From Alphaproteobacteria bacterium (GTDB taxonomy: Bacteria > Pseudomonadota > Alphaproteobacteria > Sphingomonadales > Sphingomonadaceae): DNA of 5,143 nt. Numbering within the stretch: the first letter of the stretch is position 1; each line of letters starts with the position of its first letter. Shown one piece after another: positions 1-5,143 of this stretch. Where the stretch lies: positions 1 to 5,143 of the forward strand of contig JAGWVG010000133.1 in assembly GCA_018970965.1 (NCBI GenBank), given 5' to 3'. The notes beneath the pieces are model-generated. The model worked only from the letters and a program-made list of their open reading frames with translations. It was not told the origin of the DNA and made no database searches. The position numbers and the translations under genes are program-made.

Positions 1-2
1 CC

Positions 3-779
3 CGCGCCTATCAATGGGCTGATGGATCGGCCTATGTAAACCATGTGGCCCTGGTGCGACAGGCGCGCGGTGCAGAAATGCCCGAGAGCATTTGGCATGA
101 ACCTTTAATGTATCAGGGTGGATCAGACGGGTTTTTAGGCCCGCGAGACCCCATATCCCTCGCCGATGAAAGCTGGGGCTGCGACATGGAGGCAGAGGTC
201 GTCGTCGTCACGAGCGATGTGCCAATGGGCGTCTCGGCAGACGAAGCCCGAAGCCTGATCCGGTTGGTGGGGCTGACCAATGATGTCTCGCTGCGCAATC
301 TGATTCCAGATGAATTGGCAAAGGGCTTCGGCTTTTTTCAATCCAAACCCGCCAGTGCCTTTTCTCCGGTGTTTGTAACGCCTGAGGCACTGGGGAGCCG
401 CTGGGATGGTGGGAAGCTGCATGGCGCTTTGTGTGTCGATCTTAACGGCACCCCGCTGGGTCGCGCAGATGCGGGCGTGGATATGACCTTTGATTTCGGC
501 CAGCTCATCGCGCACGCCGCAAAGACGCGGAGCCTATGTGCCGGCACGATCATTGGCTCGGGCACTGTCTCCAACCGCGATGCCGATGGCGGGCCGGGCA
601 AACCCCTCAGCGCTGGCGGCCTCGGCTATTCCTGCCTTGCCGAAGTGCGCACCGTCGAAGCCATCCAACACGGGGCACCCAAAACGCCGTTTTTGAAAAA
701 GGGCGATAGCGTCAGGATTTGGATGGAGGATGAGAAACACCATCCCATTTTTGGCGTGATTGAGCAGGTGGTAAACTAA
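3..779 (+). CDS. Fumarylacetoacetate hydrolase (FAH) family protein, 5'-truncated by window edge
   Basis: The reading frame is open from the first complete codon at base 3 to TAA at 777-779, giving 258 residues. A GTG at 45 could be mistaken for the start, but the frame before it reads RAYQWADGSAYVNH, which is typical of this family, so the true start lies upstream. Full-length relatives with this type of N-terminal region run to roughly 330 residues, so about 70-80 are missing. The FAH fold is recognised by the metal-binding pair Glu63 and Glu65 (DMEAEV), Asp94 in GLTNDVS, Lys115 in FFQSKPAS, and the late GTIIGSGTVSN loop, with Thr182. Members are divalent-metal-dependent cytosolic enzymes that cleave or hydrate 2-keto acids or acylpyruvates from aromatic or sugar-acid breakdown. 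The sequence alone does not tell which substrate is used. The gene converges on the - strand operon and overlaps its last gene by 4 nt, so it is a separate transcription unit. The family assignment is firm; the specific function is unknown. Confidence 0.93.
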   Translation, partial: RAYQWADGSAYVNHVALVRQARGAEMPESIWHEPLMYQGGSDGFLGPRDPISLADESWGCDMEAEVVVVTSDVPMGVSADEARSLIRLVGLTNDVSLRNLIPDELAKGFGFFQSKPASAFSPVFVTPEALGSRWDGGKLHGALCVDLNGTPLGRADAGVDMTFDFGQLIAHAAKTRSLCAGTIIGSGTVSNRDADGGPGKPLSAGGLGYSCLAEVRTVEAIQHGAPKTPFLKKGDSVRIWMEDEKHHPIFGVIEQVVN

Positions 780-806
780 ACGACGCTGCGCTGCTTCAGC
801 GCGGCG
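771..806 (-). terminator. Candidate intrinsic terminator at the end of the leftward operon
   Basis: Read on the - strand, GCGCTG-AAG-CAGCGC (802 down to 788) forms a 6-bp GC-rich stem with a 3-nt loop. It is extended past one C-A mismatch by three more pairs (806-804 with 786-784). It is followed by TCGTTTAGTTTAC (783 to 771), a T-rich but interrupted tract. The hairpin lies within the last codons of the CoA-transferase gene and the T-rich part covers its stop codon. On the + strand the same inverted repeat pairs over 10 bp with one G-U, but no T tract follows, so it is not an obvious terminator for the FAH-family gene. The imperfect T tract and coding location keep confidence low. Confidence 0.4.
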
Positions 807-1963
807 ATGTCCGCGGCGCTATGGCCCAGCACATCCTGCAAGACCTCTGCCGTATTCTGCCCCAGCAAGGGCGGTTCGCTCCCCGCATCGGGCATCGAGT
901 CTGACAGGCGCAATGGGCTTGCAATTGCCGGGCGATTTCCGGCCATCGTTGCCAAGCCGCGCGCCACGGATTGCGGATCGGCAAGCGCCTGACCAATATC
1001 ATTAATGGGGCCCGCCGGCACATTGGCGGCAGAAAGCGCCGCATCCCAATGCGCGGTCGTCTGTGTTTTCATGGCCGCTGCCAATTGCGGAATAAGAGTC
1101 GCCCGGTTTTCCACGCGCCCGGCATTGGTTGCGTAAAGCGGGTCAACCGCCAAAGCTGCCAACCCCAAAACCTTCACAAAATGCGCGAACTGGCCATCAT
1201 TGCCCACGGCCACAATCATATGCCCATCGGCAGTTTCAAATACCTGATACGGCACAACGCTGGGGTGCGCATTGCCCATGCGCTTGGGCGCCTCGCCCGT
1301 TACGCGCTGGTTTAGGCCAATATTGGCAAGCGTCGAGACGGCCACATCCAGCAGTGCCATATCAATAAACTGGCCACGGCCCGTTTCATGCCGCTGGTTG
1401 AGCGCCGCCAGCACCGCGATGCAGGCATGAAGCCCCGTCATCACATCAACCAAGGCCACGCCAACTTTTTGCGGCTCACCATCTGGCTGGCCGGTAATGC
1501 TCATCAGGCCCGACAGGCCTTGCACCATCAGATCATAGCCGGGCTGATGTGCGCGCGGGCCGCTATGCCCAAAGCCCGTGATCGAGCAATAAACAAGCCG
1601 CGGGTTGAGTGCCTTTAGGCTGAGATAATCCAGCCCATATTTATCCAGCCCGCCAACTTTGAAATTTTCGACAAGAACATCACATTTGGTCGCAAGTTCG
1701 CGGATCAGCGCCTGACCTTCGGGCTTCGATATATCAATCGCCACGCTCTTTTTGTTGCGATTGGCCGAAAGATAATAGGCGGAGAGCCGGTCTTCCCCCG
1801 CACCATGCCAAGGCGGGCCCCAGCTGCGCGTATCATCGCCTTTGCCGGGCTGTTCGATCTTGATGATCTCGGCCCCCAAATCTCCCAGCATCTGCGTGCA
1901 CCACGGCCCTGCGAGAACGCGGGACAGATCAAGCACGCGGATGCCGGTGAGAGCTTTGGTCAT
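776..1963 (-). CDS. Class III (CaiB/BaiF) CoA-transferase, probably succinyl-CoA:glutarate CoA-transferase type
   Basis: This 395-residue protein has the normal length for a family III CoA-transferase. Hallmarks are the N-terminal GIRVLDLSRVLAGPWCTQ (residues 7-24), GDDTRSWGPPW (42-52), the predicted catalytic Asp173 in ALVDVMTGLH, RHETGRGQFIDM (191-202), and VPAGPIND (315-322). Family members form interlocked dimers in the cytoplasm and move CoA between carboxylic acids through an aspartyl-CoA thioester intermediate. Specificity cannot be read from the motifs. The operon with glutaryl-CoA dehydrogenase suggests it activates glutarate to glutaryl-CoA, as the SUGCT type does, but this is inference; other dicarboxylate donors or acceptors are possible. 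The start is ATG at 1961-1963, only 3 nt after the TAA of the peptidase gene, with a weak Shine-Dalgarno-like AGAAG (1970-1974) inside that gene's end, so translational coupling is likely. The gene ends with TAG at 776-778, overlapping the stop of the convergent FAH-family gene. Confidence 0.93.
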   Translation of the reverse strand: MTKALTGIRVLDLSRVLAGPWCTQMLGDLGAEIIKIEQPGKGDDTRSWGPPWHGAGEDRLSAYYLSANRNKKSVAIDISKPEGQALIRELATKCDVLVENFKVGGLDKYGLDYLSLKALNPRLVYCSITGFGHSGPRAHQPGYDLMVQGLSGLMSITGQPDGEPQKVGVALVDVMTGLHACIAVLAALNQRHETGRGQFIDMALLDVAVSTLANIGLNQRVTGEAPKRMGNAHPSVVPYQVFETADGHMIVAVGNDGQFAHFVKVLGLAALAVDPLYATNAGRVENRATLIPQLAAAMKTQTTAHWDAALSAANVPAGPINDIGQALADPQSVARGLATMAGNRPAIASPLRLSDSMPDAGSEPPLLGQNTAEVLQDVLGHSAADIAALKQRSVV

Positions 1964-1966
1964 GAT

Positions 1967-3376
1967 TTACTTCTGGTTCGCGTAAATCTTTGCGAGCTCA
2001 AACAGATAATCACGACCTTCATAGAGGGCCGACACGCGGATACGCTCATTCAAGCCGTGCGCGCCATTGCCATCGGCATCGCCAAAGACGCCCGGCATGC
2101 CATAGGTCGGGATACCCGCCAGCGACAAATACGGCGCATCGGTGCCGCCCGTCGACATGGTCGGGATCATCGGCACACCCGGGAAGTGCTTGGCGGCGAG
2201 CTTTTCAGCCGGGCCAAAAATCTTGGGCGAGAGCGGCGGCGGCACAGCCACCGGACGCACCGGCGGAATCTTGGTGATCGACACCGACGGATCGCCCACA
2301 ACCTTGGCCAGCTCATCCCGGATCAGATCGGTCGAGACCCCCGGGAAAATGCGGCAATTGACGACGGCCCGTGCGCGCTGCGGCAGGGCATTCATCGCAT
2401 GGCCCGCTTCCATCATCGTAGCAACGCAGGTGGTGCGCAGCATCGAGTGGTAGGACGCATCCTTTGAGACAATCGCATTGGCCGCGGCATCATTGGGGTT
2501 GGCAACCAGCGCCTTCATGGCCGTGCCCATCTCGCCCCCCACGGCATCGCCTGCACGCTTAAAGAAGACGCGCGTCGTATCCGTGAACATGATGGGGAAT
2601 TCATAGGCCCCAACTTTCGAAACAGCGGCTGTCAGCGAATAAATGGCATTATCGGGGCGCGGTACCGAGCTATGGCCACCCGGATTGGTCGTTTCGAACA
2701 GATAATTCTGCACGGTCTTTTCGCCGACCTGCATCGACAGAGCGACCTTCTTGCCATTTTTATCAAGGCGGCCGCCGCCACCTTCGTTCAGCGCAAATTC
2801 GGCCGAAATCAAATCTGCCTTGTTGCGGGCCAAATATTCCGCACCATTAAACGCGGTCACGCTTTCTTCGCCACAGGTCAGCGCCAGCTTAATTGTGCGC
2901 TGCGGGCGGAAGCCTTCCTTCTTGAAGCGGATCATCGCATCGGTCCAGATCGCAGCCTGCGCCTTATCATCTGCCGCACCACGGGCGTAGAAATATCCCC
3001 CTTCTTCGATCAGCGTGAAGGGATCACGCACCCAATCTTCCCGGCGCGCTTCGACCACATCGATATGGGCCAGAAGCAGCATTGGCTTCACGGTCTTGGA
3101 TGTGCCCTGCAGAACAGCAACCAAGCCACCTTCTTTGGGATGGTCGGGCGCGGCAAAGAGCGTGACGTCCTTATCGCTATAGCCTGCCGCCTTGAGGCGG
3201 GCAGCCATGCGTTCCGCCGCGAGCGTGCAGCTCCCTGCCGACAGCGTGGTGTTGGTTTCCACAAGTTCCTTATACAAATCGCGGAACGCCGCCTGATCGG
3301 GGCGGATCGATTGAGCCATGGCTGTGGTCGACATTGCCGTCAAAACGGCAGCCGCCGCCAATTTACGAAAACGCAT
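1967..3376 (-). CDS. Secreted M20-family metallopeptidase/amidohydrolase
   Basis: This 469-residue protein begins with a Sec signal peptide: Arg-rich MRFRK, a hydrophobic Ala/Leu stretch, and a likely signal peptidase I cut after AMA (residues 19-21), before Gln22. The mature part is an M20 (COG0624-type) zinc hydrolase. Predicted active-site residues are His104 and Asp106 (LLAHIDVVE), Asp136 (GAADDKA), catalytic Glu170 with ligand Glu171 (CGEES), Glu198 (NEGGGG) and His440 (GAHGLNER). His235 in GGHSSVP fits the dimerisation-domain residue that completes the partner's active site. All key residues are present, so it should be active, probably in the periplasm. M20 enzymes cut dipeptides, C-terminal residues, or N-acyl amino acids; the substrate here cannot be told. 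The start at 3376 is supported by a strong ribosome binding site. It lies 25 nt after gcdH and 3 nt before the CoA-transferase, an odd companion for cytosolic glutarate enzymes. Confidence 0.93.
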   Translation of the reverse strand: MRFRKLAAAAVLTAMSTTAMAQSIRPDQAAFRDLYKELVETNTTLSAGSCTLAAERMAARLKAAGYSDKDVTLFAAPDHPKEGGLVAVLQGTSKTVKPMLLLAHIDVVEARREDWVRDPFTLIEEGGYFYARGAADDKAQAAIWTDAMIRFKKEGFRPQRTIKLALTCGEESVTAFNGAEYLARNKADLISAEFALNEGGGGRLDKNGKKVALSMQVGEKTVQNYLFETTNPGGHSSVPRPDNAIYSLTAAVSKVGAYEFPIMFTDTTRVFFKRAGDAVGGEMGTAMKALVANPNDAAANAIVSKDASYHSMLRTTCVATMMEAGHAMNALPQRARAVVNCRIFPGVSTDLIRDELAKVVGDPSVSITKIPPVRPVAVPPPLSPKIFGPAEKLAAKHFPGVPMIPTMSTGGTDAPYLSLAGIPTYGMPGVFGDADGNGAHGLNERIRVSALYEGRDYLFELAKIYANQK

Positions 3377-3382
3377 GATATT

Positions 3383-3390
3383 CCCCTCCT
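3383..3390 (-). promoter_or_regulatory. Strong Shine-Dalgarno site of the M20 peptidase gene
   Basis: On the - strand this reads AGGAGGGG, ending 6 nt before the ATG at 3374-3376. It fixes the start that gives a complete signal peptide. It sits entirely in the 25-nt gap after the gcdH stop, so the peptidase can be translated independently of gcdH. Confidence 0.8.
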
Positions 3391-3401
3391 CAGTTATGGG
3401 A

Positions 3402-4580
3402 TCAACTAAATGCCTGAATGCCTGTGATCGCGCGGCCGAGGATCAGCGCATGCACATCATGCGTGCCCTCATAGGTGTTGACCGTCTCTAAATTCACCGT
3501 GTGGCGGATGACGTGATATTCTGCCGAAATGCCATTGCCGCCGTGCATATCGCGCGCGATGCGGGCGATATCCAAGGCTTTGCCACAATTATTGCGCTTG
3601 ATGAGGCTGATCATTTCGGGCGACCATGTGCCGGCATCAATCGCACGGCCCACCGTCAGTGCGGCTTGCAGACCCAAGGCAATCTCTGTCTGCATATTCG
3701 CCATTTTCAGCTGCGGAATTTGGTTGGCGGCGAGCGGACGACCAAATTGCTTGCGATCAAGCTGGTATTGGCGTGCACGGTGGAAGCAATCTTCCGCCGC
3801 ACCCATCACGCCCCAGGCAATGCCATAGCGCGCTTTGTTGAGGCAGCCGAACGGGCCAGACAGTCCCTGCACATTGGGCAGCAGATTTTCTTCGGGAACG
3901 AAGACGTCTTCCAGCACAATTTCGCCCGTGATGGAGGCCCGCAGGCTCAATTTCTTCTCAATCTTGGGCGTGGAAAAGCCCTTCATCCCGCGCTCGACAA
4001 TGAAACCGCGGATCACGCCGCCTTCATCCTTCGCCCAGACGACAGCAATGTCCGCGATAGGGGAATTGGTGATCCACATTTTCGCGCCATTGAGAATATA
4101 GCCGCCATCGACCTGCTTGGCGTTGGTCTTCATCGACGCAGGGTCTGACCCGGCATCCGGCTCGGTCAGGCCAAAACAGCCGACCCATTCCCCGCTTGCC
4201 AATTTGGGCAGATATTTTTCGCGCTGTGCTTCGCTGCCATAGGCATGGATCGGGTGCATCACGAGCGAGCTTTGAACCGACATGGCCGAGCGATAGCCCG
4301 AATCAACGCGCTCTACCGCGCGGGCGATGAGGCCATAAGCGACATGGCTAACACCAGCGCACCCATAGCCCTCAATCGTCGCGCCGAGCAGGCCTTGTTC
4401 GCCCAGCTCATTCATGATCTCGCGATCAAAACGCTCGTCCAACGTAGCGGAAACGACGCGCGGCAAGAGCTTATCTTGCGCATAGCCTTCGGCCGCATCG
4501 CGGATCATCCGCTCGTCTTCGGTCAGCTGCGCGTCGAGGTGAAAGGGGTCATCCCACTTAAAAGGTGCAAACTTAGCCAT
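3402..4580 (-). CDS. gcdH: Glutaryl-CoA dehydrogenase (decarboxylating type)
   Basis: This is a 392-residue acyl-CoA dehydrogenase that matches the glutaryl-CoA dehydrogenase subfamily closely, including remembered stretches of the human enzyme. It oxidises and decarboxylates glutaryl-CoA to crotonyl-CoA with FAD, passing electrons to electron-transfer flavoprotein in the cytoplasm, in lysine, tryptophan and glutarate degradation. Diagnostic features are [17 protein letters not shown] (90-106), with Glu90, Arg97 and Ser98 matching the carboxylate-binding residues of human [17 protein letters not shown] (135-147) and WITNSP (169-174) at the flavin site; [14 protein letters not shown] (271-284); and [20 protein letters not shown] (368-387), with catalytic base Glu371. 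Tyr370, beside the base, is kept, as in decarboxylating enzymes. The length is usual for a bacterial form without a transit peptide. The start ATG at 4578-4580 has AGGAAG (4585-4590) 4 nt upstream. The gene follows nadC after 49 nt, in which I see no convincing promoter or terminator. Confidence 0.97.
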   Translation of the reverse strand: MAKFAPFKWDDPFHLDAQLTEDERMIRDAAEGYAQDKLLPRVVSATLDERFDREIMNELGEQGLLGATIEGYGCAGVSHVAYGLIARAVERVDSGYRSAMSVQSSLVMHPIHAYGSEAQREKYLPKLASGEWVGCFGLTEPDAGSDPASMKTNAKQVDGGYILNGAKMWITNSPIADIAVVWAKDEGGVIRGFIVERGMKGFSTPKIEKKLSLRASITGEIVLEDVFVPEENLLPNVQGLSGPFGCLNKARYGIAWGVMGAAEDCFHRARQYQLDRKQFGRPLAANQIPQLKMANMQTEIALGLQAALTVGRAIDAGTWSPEMISLIKRNNCGKALDIARIARDMHGGNGISAEYHVIRHTVNLETVNTYEGTHDVHALILGRAITGIQAFS

Positions 4581-4584
4581 GCCG

Positions 4585-4590
4585 CTTCCT
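4585..4590 (-). promoter_or_regulatory. Shine-Dalgarno site of gcdH
   Basis: On the - strand this reads AGGAAG, 4 nt before the ATG at 4578-4580 (6 nt if only the AGGA core is counted). It supports the chosen gcdH start. It lies inside the 49-nt gap after the nadC stop. Confidence 0.6.
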
Positions 4591-4629
4591 GCCAGATTTA
4601 ATGGAGGGGCTCAACACCGCGGAACATAG

Positions 4630-5143
4630 TCATTGGGCTGTAAAATCAAGACCAATATCTGCCGCTGGTGCGCTCTGCGTCAGCCGACCAACCGAGATAT
4701 AGGTCACCCCCGTTTCGGCCTTGGCGCGGATTGTCTCAAGCGTCACACCGCCCGAGGCTTCGGTTGGCACACGCCCCGCCACCAGCGCCACGGCCTCACG
4801 CAACATTGGCGCATCCATATTGTCGAGCAGCAGATGCGTCGCGCCTGCCGCCAAGCCGGGTTCAATTTGATCAAGCCGATCCACCTCAAGGATGATCCGT
4901 TCTACCCCGGCATCGCGCGCGCGACGCACGGCTTCGGCCACGCCGCCTGCTACAGCCACATGATTATCCTTAATCATCGCCGCATCCCAAAGGCCCATGC
5001 GATGATTGGTCGCGCCGCCCATGCGCGTTGCATATTTCTCCAACACGCGCAGGCCGGGGATTGTTTTGCGCGTATCGAGCAAGGTGCAGCCTGTGCCCGC
5101 AATCGCCTCCACATAGGCGCGCGTCAGCGTGGCGATCCCTGAG
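4630..5143 (-). CDS. nadC: Nicotinate-nucleotide pyrophosphorylase (carboxylating), N-terminus cut by window edge
   Basis: The last 170 residues are present, ending with TGA at 4630-4632. The frame stays open to the right edge, so the gene starts outside the window, and the GTG at 5110-5112 is internal ([14 protein letters not shown] spans it). Family proteins are about 280 residues, so about 110 are missing. The enzyme, quinolinate phosphoribosyltransferase, makes nicotinate mononucleotide from quinolinate and phosphoribosyl pyrophosphate with loss of CO2, in de novo NAD synthesis in the cytoplasm. The C-terminal barrel is recognised by [12 protein letters not shown] (21-32), [20 protein letters not shown] (42-61, with the substrate-binding His47, Arg48 and Lys58), LEVD (85-88), LLLDNMD (104-110) and EASGGV (128-133). 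All expected residues of this part are present. nadA or nadB may lie to the right, but that cannot be seen. It is co-directional with gcdH; whether they are co-transcribed is unknown. Confidence 0.96.
   Translation of the reverse strand, partial: SGIATLTRAYVEAIAGTGCTLLDTRKTIPGLRVLEKYATRMGGATNHRMGLWDAAMIKDNHVAVAGGVAEAVRRARDAGVERIILEVDRLDQIEPGLAAGATHLLLDNMDAPMLREAVALVAGRVPTEASGGVTLETIRAKAETGVTYISVGRLTQSAPAADIGLDFTAQ

Noticed and set aside
45..47. GTG as the start codon of the FAH-family gene
   Set aside because: The frame is open to the window edge and the 14 codons before it encode family-typical sequence, so the gene is truncated by the window rather than starting here.
788..802. Hairpin as a bidirectional terminator serving the FAH-family gene too
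   Set aside because: On the + strand the stem is followed by ATGTCCGCGG with no T tract, so there is no support for intrinsic termination in that direction.
1805..2467. Open frame of 220 codons on the + strand spanning the CoA-transferase/peptidase junction
   Set aside because: It crosses the junction of two well-supported - strand genes. Its product is rich in Arg and His with no domain, typical of a shadow frame.
2672..3409. Long open frame (245 codons) on the + strand opposite the M20 peptidase gene
   Set aside because: It lies antisense to a gene with a clear family match, signal peptide and ribosome binding site. Its translation shows no recognisable domain, and long antisense frames are expected in GC-biased codon use.
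3501..4148. Open frame of 215 codons on the + strand opposite gcdH
   Set aside because: It is fully antisense to highly conserved gcdH codons, and its translation resembles no known protein.
5110..5112. GTG as the start codon of nadC
   Set aside because: The codons upstream ([10 protein letters not shown]) belong to the conserved family sequence, so this is an internal valine.
4633..5142. Open frame of 169 codons on the + strand opposite nadC
   Set aside because: It is antisense to nadC, whose active-site motifs are intact. The Cys/His/Arg-rich translation is a by-product of GC-rich codons.

Overview
The window holds five protein-coding genes packed with almost no spare DNA. It reads as ordinary chromosome of a moderately GC-rich Gram-negative bacterium. 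The protein sequences look alphaproteobacterial and most like Sphingomonadales, but that assignment is by eye and only tentative. I see no tRNA, rRNA, CRISPR array, insertion sequence, integrase or phage gene, and no stretch over 300 bases lacks a gene.

Layout. From the left edge to 779 (+ strand) is the 3' part of a fumarylacetoacetate hydrolase (FAH) family gene whose beginning lies outside the window. It converges on four genes that all run leftward on the - strand. In transcription order these are: the 3' part of nadC (cut by the right edge); gcdH, glutaryl-CoA dehydrogenase; a secreted M20-family metallopeptidase; and a class III (CaiB/BaiF) CoA-transferase. The gaps are 49, 25 and 3 nt, so at least the last three look like one operon. 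The convergent stop codons at 776-779 overlap by 4 nt. A hairpin at the end of the CoA-transferase gene, followed by a T-rich stretch, is a candidate terminator for the leftward unit.

Biology. GcdH converts glutaryl-CoA to crotonyl-CoA, the late common step of lysine, tryptophan and glutarate breakdown. A class III CoA-transferase in the same operon is most simply read as the enzyme that activates glutarate to glutaryl-CoA, which would make this a glutarate-use module feeding crotonyl-CoA into beta-oxidation. The unexpected member is the M20 hydrolase placed between the two. It has a clear Sec signal peptide and an intact set of metal ligands, so it should act outside the cytoplasm, and its link to glutarate metabolism is not explained. 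nadC (NAD synthesis) is probably a neighbour transcribed in the same direction rather than a pathway partner.

I found no convincing evidence of a previously undescribed system. The main points of interest are the embedded secreted peptidase and the convergent overlap with its candidate terminator.
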